Origin: Tepidibacter mesophilus
Lineage (GTDB): Bacteria; Bacillota; Clostridia; Peptostreptococcales; Peptostreptococcaceae
NCBI RefSeq assembly: GCF_002724055.1
Contig: NZ_BDQY01000009.1
Coordinates: forward strand, 1 to 64,000
DNA: 64,000 bases
Reading direction: 5' to 3'
A model generated the notes under the pieces. That model worked only from the letters and a program-made list of their open reading frames with translations. It did no database searches and had not been told where the DNA came from. Made by a program: the position numbers and the translations under genes. Below, one piece after another: positions 54,411 to 64,000 of the stretch (positions within the stretch are counted from its first letter, which is position 1; the number at the start of each line of letters is the position of its first letter).

Positions 54411-55346
54411 ATCTATAATTATTTTTTGATTAAATAAATCTTCTTTTATATATGTGTTAATACTCAGATTCCTATACTTGTTATCTTTCATTTTCTTAAT
54501 TATATCAAGTCCCAGTCCTCTGTCTCTACCTTTTGTGGAGTACCCTTTTATATATATATTATTTAAATCTGGTTTCAAATTATAGGAATTTGAAATTTCT
54601 ATTATTATACTTTTATTATTCTCATTCATATTAATATTTATTATCTTATCCTTAGATTCTTCACTAGCCTCTATTGCATTATCTATTAGTATACCGAATA
54701 TCTTACATATATCAACTTCTTTTATAATAAAGTCTTCTATATAATTTTCTATATTTAAATTAAAATCAATCCCTAAAGAACTAGCTTTTGATGCTTTTAC
54801 ATTTATTAATCCTTTCAGAGGTATATTCTTTATATTTATAATTCCATGAATATTGTTGTTTATATATTTGTCATTAACTAGATTTTCATAAAAGTATTTT
54901 TCTAATCCTTCTATATTCTTGCTAGCTATATAACCACTTATACACATTAAGATATTTCTATAGTCATGCTTAAAAACTCTCATATTCTCAAGAGATTCCT
55001 CTATCATGTTAGCATATAACTGAATATCCTTCTTTTGGCTTTTTTCCTTGTATAGCTTATCTACTATTAAATATATAAAATAACTTAAAAGTACACAACA
55101 TATAAATAACAATATAGAAAACATTATAAACTTATTTAGATTTTTATCTATTTTTTCATAGTAATATATTATTACTGTAAATACCATTATTAAAAATACA
55201 ATGTATATCGAAAATATTTTATCCATTTCATTATTATTAATATTACAGGATTTATTATAATGTCTATAGTTTCCCAAGTATTTAAATGTAAACCAAATTG
55301 AATATGTACATAAAAAAGTTAAAATAAATAAATAAACACCATACAT
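54402..55346 (-). CDS. AgrC-like histidine kinase with a shortened sensor region
   Basis: 314 residues. Only three membrane segments (about 2-22, 44-62, 74-95) precede a GHKL kinase close to that of the neighbour: His127 in MRVFKHDYRNILMCISG, ICKIFGILIDNAIEAS, KGYSTKGRDRGLGLDII. It lacks roughly the first 110 residues of the other kinase, but AGGAGGG stands correctly before its ATG, so it is an intact short form and not an accidental truncation. It may sense a different ligand or tune its paralogue by heterodimerisation. Confidence 0.88.
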   Translation of the reverse strand: MYGVYLFILTFLCTYSIWFTFKYLGNYRHYNKSCNINNNEMDKIFSIYIVFLIMVFTVIIYYYEKIDKNLNKFIMFSILLFICCVLLSYFIYLIVDKLYKEKSQKKDIQLYANMIEESLENMRVFKHDYRNILMCISGYIASKNIEGLEKYFYENLVNDKYINNNIHGIINIKNIPLKGLINVKASKASSLGIDFNLNIENYIEDFIIKEVDICKIFGILIDNAIEASEESKDKIININMNENNKSIIIEISNSYNLKPDLNNIYIKGYSTKGRDRGLGLDIIKKMKDNKYRNLSINTYIKEDLFNQKIIIDKK

Positions 55347-55494
55347 TTAGCCCTCCTAATTAATTGTTATTAGTAGCATATTAATATATATTATATTATC
55401 TTTTAAATTATACGTAAATCTTTTTAGCGAATTTTGTATAAATATATATTTTTCAAAGAAATTTTAAAATAAAATTATATATTTTTGCTTACAT

Positions 55495-55525
55495 AAAAAA
55501 ATAGATAGCCATTGGCTATCTATTT
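55495..55525 (-). terminator. Terminator of the guaB-guaA unit
   Basis: AATAGATAGCCA / TGGCTATCTATT on the minus strand with a T7 tail, touching the guaA stop codon. Confidence 0.9.
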
Positions 55526-57059
55526 ATTCCCACTCAATAGTTCCTGGAGGTTTAGATGTAATATCATAAACAACTCTATTAACTCCATCAACTTCATTAA
55601 CTATTCTGTTTGATATTTTTTCAAGTGCATCATAAGGCATCTTGTACCAGTCAGATGTCATTCCATCAGAAGACGTAACAGCTCTTAATCCTACTAAATG
55701 AGCATAAGTTCTCTCATCTCCCATAACTCCTACAGTCTTAACATCTGGTAATGTTGCAAATGCTTGCCATATCTTATCGTATAAATCATTATTTTTAAGT
55801 TCTTGCATATATATATCATCAGCTTCTCTTAATATATCAAGCTTTTCTTTAGTAACTTCCCCTATAACTCTTATTCCAAGTCCTGGACCAGGGAAAGGAT
55901 GTCTAAATATTAAATATTCAGGTATTTCAAGCTCAAGTCCTAATCTTCTAACTTCATCCTTAAATAATTCTCTTAACGGTTCTATTATTTCAAACTCTAT
56001 ATCTTCAGGTATTCCACCTACATTATGGTGAGATTTTATAGTAGATGCTCCACTTTCTCCAGCTCCACTTTCTATAACATCAGGATATATAGTTCCTTGA
56101 ACTAAAAAGTCTATTTTCCCTAATTTGTTAGACTCTTCTTCAAATACTCTTATAAATTCTTCTCCAATTATTTTTCTCTTAGCCTCTGGTTCAGATACTC
56201 CTGATAATTTGTTTAAGAATCTTTCTTGTACATTAACTCTTATTAAGTTCATCTTAAATTCTTTTCTAAATATCTGCTCTACTTGATCTCCCTCGTTCTT
56301 TCTTAAAAGTCCGTGATCTACAAATATGCAAGTAAGGTTATCTCCTATTGCCTTATGAACTAAAACTGCAGCAACTGAGCTATCTACGCCTCCGCTCAAA
56401 GCACAAAGTACTTTTTTATTTCCTACCTTTTCTTTTATCTCTTTTATCTTTTGATCTACAAAAGAATCCATAGTCCAACTACCACTTAAATTACATACTT
56501 TGAATAAGAAATTTTTTATTATTTCATTCCCCTGTATAGAGTGTTCAACTTCTGGATGGAACTGTACTCCATATAATTTTTTAGCTTCATTTTGTATTGC
56601 AGCTACAGGACAATCGTTTGTGTGAGCAATTATTTCAAAATTTTCTGGTGTTTTATCTATTAAGTCTGTATGACTCATCCAAGTTATATTTTTAGAGTCT
56701 ACACCTTCAAATATTAAGCTCTCTTTATAGTTTATTTCTGTTTTTCCGTACTCTCTTTTATCTCCTCTTTTAACGTTACCGCCTAGAGTGTATGACATAA
56801 TTTGAGCTCCATAGCATATTCCAAGTATAGGTATATTCATATCGAATATTTCTTTAGATATTCTAGGTGCTCCTTCTGCATATACACTAGAAGGTCCTCC
56901 TGTAAATATTATACCTTTAGGATTTTTTTCTTTTATTTTGTCTATAGAGTAAGTATATGGAACTATCTCGCAATATACATTACAATCTCTAACTCTTCTA
57001 GCTATAAGTTGATTATATTGACCTCCAAAGTCAACTATTAATACTAATTCCTTTTCCAT
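55524..57059 (-). CDS. guaA: GMP synthase (glutamine-hydrolysing)
   Basis: About 511 residues. Glutaminase domain 1-190 ([19 protein letters not shown], catalytic Cys in [21 protein letters not shown]), ATP-pyrophosphatase domain ([19 protein letters not shown]) and the C-terminal end [10 protein letters not shown]. Converts XMP to GMP. Start at 57059 because AAGGAGAG lies in the end of guaB; one base separates the genes. Confidence 0.97.
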   Translation of the reverse strand: MEKELVLIVDFGGQYNQLIARRVRDCNVYCEIVPYTYSIDKIKEKNPKGIIFTGGPSSVYAEGAPRISKEIFDMNIPILGICYGAQIMSYTLGGNVKRGDKREYGKTEINYKESLIFEGVDSKNITWMSHTDLIDKTPENFEIIAHTNDCPVAAIQNEAKKLYGVQFHPEVEHSIQGNEIIKNFLFKVCNLSGSWTMDSFVDQKIKEIKEKVGNKKVLCALSGGVDSSVAAVLVHKAIGDNLTCIFVDHGLLRKNEGDQVEQIFRKEFKMNLIRVNVQERFLNKLSGVSEPEAKRKIIGEEFIRVFEEESNKLGKIDFLVQGTIYPDVIESGAGESGASTIKSHHNVGGIPEDIEFEIIEPLRELFKDEVRRLGLELEIPEYLIFRHPFPGPGLGIRVIGEVTKEKLDILREADDIYMQELKNNDLYDKIWQAFATLPDVKTVGVMGDERTYAHLVGLRAVTSSDGMTSDWYKMPYDALEKISNRIVNEVDGVNRVVYDITSKPPGTIEWE

Positions 57060-57060
57060 A

Positions 57061-58693
<1,633 letters not shown>

Positions 58694-58756
58694 AAAATTA
58701 TGGTTTCTTAATCTAAGTTACCCACAATATCATTTTTTATAATAAATTAATATAAA

Positions 58757-58814
58757 AAAACAAGGACTTATATAATAATTTCTATAGAGCGAAATTATTA
58801 TATAGGTCCTTGTA
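58757..58814 (-). terminator. Riboswitch terminator of the guaB leader
   Basis: ACAAGGAC.TATATAATAATTTC / GAAATTATTATATA.GTCCTTGT, about 22 bp of stem, with T7 on the minus strand. It lies about 90 nt after the purine aptamer. Confidence 0.88.
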
Positions 58815-58901
58815 TATCTATATTTATTTAATAAGCAAACTAATAGGGATACTCTCAGCCTACAAACTCACTTTTATATAAATAAATAGCCTATAAATAA
58901 T

Positions 58902-58972
58902 CTCACGCATAGTCAGGAGTTTTAAGGTCCCCCGGTAGATACTCTCAGTCCATATCACTGAGTATATATGAG
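58902..58972 (-). promoter_or_regulatory. Purine riboswitch (guanine type) of guaB-guaA
   Basis: Minus strand: CTCATATA.. P1, P2 ACTCAGTGATATGGACTGAG, core AGTATCTACC, P3 GGGG..CCTTAAAAC..TCC, J3/1 GACTATG with the guanine-specifying C, closing GCGTGAG. Shuts down guanine nucleotide synthesis when guanine is present. Confidence 0.93.
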
Positions 58973-58999
58973 TGAATCTTGTTTTAACTTATGCTATAT

Positions 59000-59028
59000 A
59001 ATTTATCAAATATCTTTTTTATTGTCAA
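59000..59028 (-). promoter_or_regulatory. guaB promoter
   Basis: Minus strand TTGACA (59023-59028), 17-nt spacer, TAAATT (59000-59005), about 20 nt before the riboswitch. Confidence 0.82.
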
Positions 59029-59086
59029 TAAGTTTTAGTATACATCAGCATTTTCCAAATTTTCTGTCGTTTGATAATTTCTATCA

Positions 59087-59536
59087 TTATATAGTTAAAT
59101 ACTTTTTCACTTCATATTTTATATTATCATACACATCTTTTAATGGGATATTGTATTTTTGAGCTATAATTTTGCATTCTTCATATTCAGGTGTATATTT
59201 TACTATTTTACCTTTATAATATGCAAGTTTTATAGATATATTACCATAGGTTGTTTTTATTTTTACAAATTTTCTATCTAAGACCACTCTCTTAAATTCA
59301 TTAAACCTAATACCAAAAGTTGTAGTCTCTTTTAATATATATTCTATTATTTTATTTAAATTGTCCTTTTCGCATAATACACATAATTTAACTGCAGGTC
59401 TGTTCTTTTTCATATATATACTTTGAGTATATACATCAAGAGCTCCTATATTAAATATTTCTTCATACAAGTAAGAGTATATCTCTGAGTTCATATCATC
59501 TATATTAGCATTTATTTCATAAACTATGCTCTCTTT
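59087..59536 (-). CDS. larC: LarC2, C-terminal part of LarC made by -1 frameshift
   Basis: In the -1 frame after the A10 run the minus strand reads KESIVYEINANIDDMNSEIY and continues to KKYLTI*, matching the C-terminal half of nickel-pincer cofactor protein LarC (TPEYEECKIIAQKYNIPLKDVY). The ATG at 59494 lies inside this domain and has no convincing SD, so expression is expected as a LarC1-LarC2 fusion, as described for lactobacilli. Domain length about 150 residues. Confidence 0.85.
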   Translation of the reverse strand, partial: KESIVYEINANIDDMNSEIYSYLYEEIFNIGALDVYTQSIYMKKNRPAVKLCVLCEKDNLNKIIEYILKETTTFGIRFNEFKRVVLDRKFVKIKTTYGNISIKLAYYKGKIVKYTPEYEECKIIAQKYNIPLKDVYDNIKYEVKKYLTI

Positions 59537-60285
59537 TTTTTTTGGCCAAGTATAACTCTTAACATATTAGGTATCTCAAACTTTTTATGTCCCATACCAT
59601 ACCCTATAGAATCTATTTCAAATTCTATATCATCTAAAAACTCATTACTCAAAGTTTTAACTATTGCTGCTCCTGTTGGAGTAGTTGTCTCTCCTTTTAC
59701 AGAATTCATCTTAACCTTAGCTTTCTTCAATATCTCAACTGTAGCTGGTGCAGGAACTGGTATTACTCCATGATCACATTTTACAAACCCACTTCCAAGC
59801 GGAACTGATGAACAATAAATTTTATCTACGTCTATCATATCTATAAGTATAGCTGATCCAACTATATCAACTATAGAATCAGTTGCACCAACCTCATGAA
59901 AATGAACCTTATCAATTGTACTAGCATGAACTTTTGCCTCAGCCGTAGCTACTTGCATAAATATATTTTTAGCTATTTCTTTAGCGTTGTCGCTAATATC
60001 AGCATCATCTATTATCTTATATATATCATTTAAGTGTCTGTGATGGTGGTGATGTCCATCATGGTGATGCTCATGTGTGTGTTCTTTTATATTTACACAA
60101 ACCTTAGTACCATTTATGCCATTTTCTTGTTTATTTTTTATAACAACCTCAAACTCATCATTCATATTAAGTTTATTAATTTCAGTTAAAAATTTATCTT
60201 TATCAAGCCCTAAATCCAAAAGTGCACCAAGAGTCATATCTCCCGAAACACCACATATACAATCAAAGTAAAGTATTTTTTCCAT
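59524..60285 (-). CDS. larC: LarC1, N-terminal part of nickel-insertion protein LarC
   Basis: 253 residues: ILYFDCICGVSGDMTLGALLD, a His-rich loop (HEHHHDGHHHHHRH, residues about 71-84) likely binding nickel, VHFHEVGATDSIVDIVG, CDHGVIPVPAPAT, GETTTPTGAAIVK, IGYGMGHKKFE. Inserts nickel into the pincer cofactor of lactate racemase and related enzymes. It stops shortly after an A_AAA_AAG slippery site (59533-59539), from which -1 slippage leads into LarC2. 20 nt downstream of larB. Confidence 0.93.
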   Translation of the reverse strand: MEKILYFDCICGVSGDMTLGALLDLGLDKDKFLTEINKLNMNDEFEVVIKNKQENGINGTKVCVNIKEHTHEHHHDGHHHHHRHLNDIYKIIDDADISDNAKEIAKNIFMQVATAEAKVHASTIDKVHFHEVGATDSIVDIVGSAILIDMIDVDKIYCSSVPLGSGFVKCDHGVIPVPAPATVEILKKAKVKMNSVKGETTTPTGAAIVKTLSNEFLDDIEFEIDSIGYGMGHKKFEIPNMLRVILGQKKKRA

Positions 60286-60305
60286 TTTGTCTTCTCCTTT
60301 AAAAG

Positions 60306-61055
60306 TTATAATTTATTTATCATACTAGAAAGATATCCAGCTCCAAATCCATTATCTATATTTACAACAGATATTCCAGAAGCACAACTATTTAACATAG
60401 TAAGAAGTGCCGATAATCCATTGAAATTAGCACCATACCCTACAGATGTGGGAACTGCTATTACAGGAACATCTACTAAACCTCCTATAACACTAGGAAG
60501 AGCTCCTTCCATTCCAGCTACTGCAATTATAACCCTAGCATTCATTAATACATCCCTGTTGTTTAAAAGCCTGTGAATTCCAGCTACTCCAACATCATAT
60601 AGTCTTTCAACATCATTTCCTAGGAACTTTGCTGTATGATAAGCTTCATCAGCTACAGGTATATCAGATGTCCCTCCTGTAACTACTACTATTGTTCCCT
60701 TTCCTATATTTTCTATAGGCTTATTCTGAATTTTTATAATTCTACCTAATTCCTCATATTCACAGTTTGGATATATTTCTTTCAATTTTTCATAAGTTTC
60801 TTTTTTCGCTCTAGTTCCAAGTATATTAGATTTCTTTTCATACATTTTTTCTACTATACCTATTATATGTTCATCAGTCTTTCCTTCGCAATATATAACC
60901 TCAGGGTATCCATTTCTAATACTTCTGTGATGATCAACCTTAGCATAACCCAAATCTTCAAAAGGCAATGTTTTTAAATCTTCTAATGCTGTATCTACAT
61001 CTACATTTCCTTCTTTTATATCTAAAAGTAAATTTTTCAAATTGTTAATATCCAT
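60306..61055 (-). CDS. larB: Nickel-pincer cofactor biosynthesis protein LarB
   Basis: 249 residues: PFEDLGYAKVDHHRSIRNG, then a PurE-like carboxylase domain (VVVTGGTSDIPVADEA, VGVAGIHRLL, VAGMEGALPSVIGGLVDVPV, TSVGYGANFNGLSALLTMLN). Carboxylates and hydrolyses nicotinate adenine dinucleotide, the first step of the cofactor. larE and the racemase larA are not in the window. SD AGAGGTG. Confidence 0.94.
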   Translation of the reverse strand: MDINNLKNLLLDIKEGNVDVDTALEDLKTLPFEDLGYAKVDHHRSIRNGYPEVIYCEGKTDEHIIGIVEKMYEKKSNILGTRAKKETYEKLKEIYPNCEYEELGRIIKIQNKPIENIGKGTIVVVTGGTSDIPVADEAYHTAKFLGNDVERLYDVGVAGIHRLLNNRDVLMNARVIIAVAGMEGALPSVIGGLVDVPVIAVPTSVGYGANFNGLSALLTMLNSCASGISVVNIDNGFGAGYLSSMINKL

Positions 61056-61212
61056 TTTTTCACCTCTGCCTTAAACTTAAATTTCAAATTTTATTGAATA
61101 TTTTATTTTTTTCACCATTTTCCTTTTTGTCAAAAATATGCAATAATTATAGTATAATATAATTTTAACACACTTTTTGCAAATATTTTAACATATTTAG
61201 GAGGTTTTTTAG

Positions 61213-62115
61213 ATGAATGTAAATTTAATAGGAATTCCTTTGTTCTATGGATGCGATAGAAAAGGACCTGAAACCGCTCCAGATTTATTGAGAAACAACG
61301 CCATAAAACATATCATAAGTAAGCATGGTTATACAGTTTATGATTTAGGCAATCTTTATGTAAAAAAAGAAACAGATGAGAACAAATTCAAATCAAACAG
61401 CAATATGAAATATCTTGACTCTATTGTTGATGTAAATACCAACCTAGCTCATATGGTATATTCTTCACTTAATTCAAATAGTTTTCCTTTTATGCTTGGT
61501 GGAGACCATTCTTTAGGTCTTGGTAGCATATCCGGTGTTAGCAAGCACGATGATAAATTCGCAGTTATATGGATGGATGCACATGGAGATATTAATACTC
61601 ACGAAACATCTAAAAGTGGAAATACTCACGGAATGCCACTTGGAGCTTGCATGGGATTTGGTCACGAAAAACTTACTAACCTATATTTCAAAGGTCAAAA
61701 AGTAAAGCCTCAAAATGTATTTATATTAGGAGCTAGAGATTTAGACGAAGGCGAAATAAACCTTATAAAACAAAATAATCTTAATGCTTATTCACCTGAA
61801 TATATGAAATCAAAAGGCCTTAAAGAAATAGTATCTTCTATCATAAGCACTCTAAGGCAAAATAATATAGATAAAGTTCATTTAAGCTTTGATATGGACT
61901 TTATAGATTCTAAATTCGTTCCAGGTACAGGCACTCCAGTAGACAGTGGATTTAATATTGAGGAAACTAAGACTATACTAAAAGAAATACTGGAATCTAA
62001 GTTAGTTAAATCTATAGATTTCGTAGAATTCAATCCTAATTTAGATAAGGAAAACAAAACTTTAAATCTAGCTATAGACTTAATAGACTTTATGTTTGAA
62101 AACTTAAAGTATTAG
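61213..62115 (+). CDS. rocF: Arginase (ureohydrolase family)
   Basis: 300 residues with the manganese ligands of ureohydrolases: GGDHSLGLGS, WMDAHGDINTHE, SGNTHGMPLG and SFDMDFIDSKFVPGTGTPV. The SGNTHGMPL loop and PGTGTPV fit arginase better than agmatinase, so arginine to ornithine and urea is most likely. SD TAGGAGG. Divergent from larB. Confidence 0.9.
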   Translation: MNVNLIGIPLFYGCDRKGPETAPDLLRNNAIKHIISKHGYTVYDLGNLYVKKETDENKFKSNSNMKYLDSIVDVNTNLAHMVYSSLNSNSFPFMLGGDHSLGLGSISGVSKHDDKFAVIWMDAHGDINTHETSKSGNTHGMPLGACMGFGHEKLTNLYFKGQKVKPQNVFILGARDLDEGEINLIKQNNLNAYSPEYMKSKGLKEIVSSIISTLRQNNIDKVHLSFDMDFIDSKFVPGTGTPVDSGFNIEETKTILKEILESKLVKSIDFVEFNPNLDKENKTLNLAIDLIDFMFENLKY

Positions 62116-62119
62116 AATA

Positions 62120-62148
62120 ATTAGGGATGCTATATTTGCATCCCTAAT
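62120..62148. terminator. Hairpin between arginase and phosphatase genes
   Basis: ATTAGGGATGC / GCATCCCTAAT, perfect arms, convergent position; T runs are weak, so a terminator with moderate confidence. Confidence 0.6.
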
Positions 62149-63335
62149 ATACATATATCATCTTCATACTCTTGATTTTCTTTAAATAATACCAATTCTT
62201 CATTTATATCATCTATAATCTCATTTATATTTCTACCTAATCCACTATTTATTATTTCAAAAACCCTATCATTAAATTCACGCCCACAATTATTTTTAGT
62301 TTCCATAAGACCATCTGTATAAAATAAAACTTTATCCCCTTGTCTTAATTTAATTTTATGGGATTCAAATTCTAATCTATCAAATACACCTAGCATCATT
62401 CCCTTACTTTCTTTAATCTCTATGTACTTATTCTCCCTTATAATCAGAGGATATGGATGAGAACACCTTATATATGTAAATTCTCTAGTCTTATTGTTAT
62501 AAACTCCATAAAAAGCTGTTAAGTACATATTTTCTGCAACATTTAGTATCTTTTTGTTTATATTTTCCATCAATTTATCAGGTGTATACAACAAATCTTT
62601 ACTAGTTTCAATTATGGCCTTTACCATTGTAGTTATCATAGCAGCAGCTATTCCATGCCCAGATATATCACTTATGAATATACCCACATTATTCTCATCT
62701 ATATTTATAAAGTCGTATAAATCACCTCCAACCTCATATAAAGGTTTGTACACAGCGGTTAACTTTACCCCATTATATATAGGTGTTTTATCTGGTATAA
62801 GGCTTTGTTGAACATTTCTAGCAATAGACAATTCCTTTTTTATCTTATCATTATAATTTTGTATAATTTTATTATTTCTTTCAAGCTCTAATTTTCTATT
62901 TTCAATCTCAGTTATATCATCTAATATTACAAGTACCATATCCTCATCATTATATGTCATATGCTTTGTTGTAAACTGAAGATGTTTTTCGATAGAGTTA
63001 TCTTTAATATAAAAATTTCTATTCATAACTTGCTTTAAGGTATTCTCTTTATCTTGGAAAGCCTTCGTTATAGCTGTTCTTACACAGCACTTACCACAGT
63101 TTGAAGTATTTCCACATTCCTTACCTTCTTCAACTGCATAAAAGCATCCTATAACATTACCACATAGCCCATTTAATATTTCACTATCATGTTTATTAAA
63201 CAAAACCCTAAATGTATCGTTAAACTCTTGTATTCTTACGTTTTTATCCACTAAAAATATAGCAGATGTTATATTCTCAAATAAATTATTTAAAAAAGTG
63301 TTAGACTCTTTCAACTGACTTATGGATAATTTCAT
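62130..63335 (-). CDS. PAS-domain PP2C phosphatase (SpoIIE/RsbU type)
   Basis: 401 residues. PAS domain about 15-145 (NITSAIFLVDKNVRIQEFND), holding a Cys cluster near residues 59-86 (GNVIGCF, GKECGNTSNCGKCCVR) that could bind a metal or Fe-S cluster. A short coiled coil (150-180) leads to the phosphatase: ARNVQQSLIPD, YEVGGDLYDF, FISDISGHGIAAAMIT, FYTDGLMETKN, all metal-site acids present. Such proteins dephosphorylate anti-sigma antagonists; no partner genes are adjacent. Confidence 0.9.
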   Translation of the reverse strand: MKLSISQLKESNTFLNNLFENITSAIFLVDKNVRIQEFNDTFRVLFNKHDSEILNGLCGNVIGCFYAVEEGKECGNTSNCGKCCVRTAITKAFQDKENTLKQVMNRNFYIKDNSIEKHLQFTTKHMTYNDEDMVLVILDDITEIENRKLELERNNKIIQNYNDKIKKELSIARNVQQSLIPDKTPIYNGVKLTAVYKPLYEVGGDLYDFINIDENNVGIFISDISGHGIAAAMITTMVKAIIETSKDLLYTPDKLMENINKKILNVAENMYLTAFYGVYNNKTREFTYIRCSHPYPLIIRENKYIEIKESKGMMLGVFDRLEFESHKIKLRQGDKVLFYTDGLMETKNNCGREFNDRVFEIINSGLGRNINEIIDDINEELVLFKENQEYEDDICILGMQI

Positions 63336-63424
63336 ATTTACCCCCTAATAATTATCATAGCTTATTTTAACATAAAAAAAATCTTTATTCTAAAATCTAT
63401 TTAAATTTTTAAGAACTAAACTTA

Positions 63425-63628
63425 AAAATGAAGGTTATTAAAATGTTAGCTATTTTTGATTAATATTTTTCAATGAAACTTAGATTGTGTTGTTTAAATA
63501 TCCGTTAAGAAAGTTCTTGTGTTTGAGCAAAGCGAGTTAAAGAACTTTTAGGATATTTAATAAGACACAGTCTATAGTTTCATAAAAATATTGATTAAAT
63601 AGCGGTATTTTAATAACCTTCATTTTAC
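63425..63628. repeat. Large palindromic element, copy 4 (~205 bp)
   Basis: Near-perfect inverted repeat: AAAATGAAGGTTATTAAAAT at the left is matched by its complement at the right end, and pairing continues with few breaks to a centre GTTTGAGCAAAGCGAGTT. Inner block CCGTTAAGAAAGTTCTT / AAGAACTTTTAGG is shared with the copies at 50529 and 51359. It fills the gap between groEL and the phosphatase gene. Confidence 0.88.
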
Positions 63629-63637
63629 GCTTATATG

Positions 63638-63664
63638 AAAAAAAGAAGACCCTAAGGTCTTCTT
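63638..63664 (-). terminator. groEL terminator
   Basis: AAGAAGACC / GGTCTTCTT hairpin with a T7 tail on the minus strand, just after the groEL stop. Confidence 0.9.
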
Positions 63665-63667
63665 AAA

Positions 63668-64000
63668 TTACATCATCGGCATTCCGCCACCCATTCCACC
63701 TGGCATAGCTGGCATAGGATCATCTGATTTAATATCAACAACAGCAGCTTCTGTTGTTAAGAATACAGCAGCTACAGATGCTGCATTTTGAAGTGCTGAT
63801 CTTGTAACCTTAGTTGGGTCAACAATTCCAGCCTCTATCATATTAGTATAAGTTTCATTAAGAGCATCAAATCCAATCTCCACATCAGAGTTTTTAACGT
63901 TCTCAACTATAACTGCTCCTTCAAGTCCGCAGTTAGTAGCAATTTGCTTTAATGGCTCTTCAAGTGCCTTTCTTATTATCTTAGCACCTATTTTTTCTTC
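63668..64000 (-). CDS. groEL: Chaperonin GroEL, C-terminal end (partial)
   Basis: The minus strand encodes about 110 residues of the GroEL C-terminus: [69 protein letters not shown], and the Gly-Met tail [10 protein letters not shown]. The gene runs off the right edge. The unbroken frame extends beyond position 63883 to the end of the window. Confidence 0.97.
   Translation of the reverse strand, partial: EEKIGAKIIRKALEEPLKQIATNCGLEGAVIVENVKNSDVEIGFDALNETYTNMIEAGIVDPTKVTRSALQNAASVAAVFLTTEAAVVDIKSDDPMPAMPGGMGGGMPMM

Noticed and set aside
54402-55346. Second kinase as a truncated pseudogene
   Set aside because: It has a correct SD and ATG, an intact H, N and G box and its own terminator; it is a short but complete gene.
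61061-61212. Assigned promoters for larB and arginase
   Set aside because: A TTGACA on the minus strand (61131-61136) and a TATAAT on the plus strand exist, but neither has a convincing partner box at 16-18 nt, so I did not list them.

Overview
Organism and setting. The window is very AT-rich, carries strong clostridial Shine-Dalgarno sites and several TTG/GTG starts, and combines cobamide synthesis, a purine operon, two Feo iron systems, an Agr peptide-signalling locus and groEL. This fits a low-GC anaerobic Firmicute, most likely of the Peptostreptococcaceae (Clostridioides/Romboutsia/Paraclostridium-like). The grouping groEL - guaB - guaA - purine permease - purE..purL recalls Clostridioides difficile as I remember it; the species cannot be fixed from the sequence alone. 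Most genes lie on the minus strand, like the 16S rRNA whose 5' end opens the window.

Layout. 1-2.6 kb: start of a minus-strand 16S rRNA with its promoter, a YjiH-type gate protein and an S1-domain RNA-binding protein. 2.6-20 kb: one long minus-strand cobalamin/tetrapyrrole run (cbiA-cbiB-cobD-pduX-cbiC-cbiD-cbiE-cbiT-cbiF-cbiG-cbiH-cbiJ-hemA-sirC-hemC-cobA/hemD-hemB-hemL) behind a promoter, a cobalamin riboswitch and a terminator. It makes uroporphyrinogen III from glutamyl-tRNA and channels it to siroheme and corrinoids, but cbiL, a cobaltochelatase and cbiP are not in the window. 20-27.7 kb: an SLH surface protein, an extremely Met-rich protein, a Ca/Na exchanger, a HAD phosphatase and a DnaJ/DUF5685 pair. 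27.7-34.5 kb: iron region with two feoB genes, three feoA genes, a FeoB-associated Cys-rich peptide, a Fur-family regulator and a flavodoxin, with Fur-box-like promoters, two of them near-identical copies. 34.8-36.1 kb: a probable secreted toxin with an immunity partner. 36.3-48.9 kb: purE-C-F-M-N-H-D-L and a guanine/hypoxanthine permease with a purine riboswitch. 49-55.4 kb: an Agr-like locus (LytTR regulator, agrB, agrD, two AgrC-like kinases, small membrane peptides, a decayed HlyD gene, a duplicated palindromic segment). 55.5-59 kb: guaA and guaB behind a second purine riboswitch. 59-64 kb: larC (frameshifted) and larB, arginase, a PAS-PP2C phosphatase and the end of groEL.

What stands out. 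A roughly 75-bp element occurs seven times, always in the same orientation and usually just 5' of a minus-strand gene (rrn, hemA, an unknown gene, feoB, fur, purE, guaB). Its small hairpins are kept by compensatory base changes. A second, larger family of about 200-bp near-perfect palindromes occurs four times, plus one miniature. The Agr locus encodes an unusual signal precursor with a Cys-Cys doublet and is wired to two kinases. Other points are a LarC -1 frameshift site, a decayed fur tail beside a duplicated Fur promoter, and a complex guaB leader.
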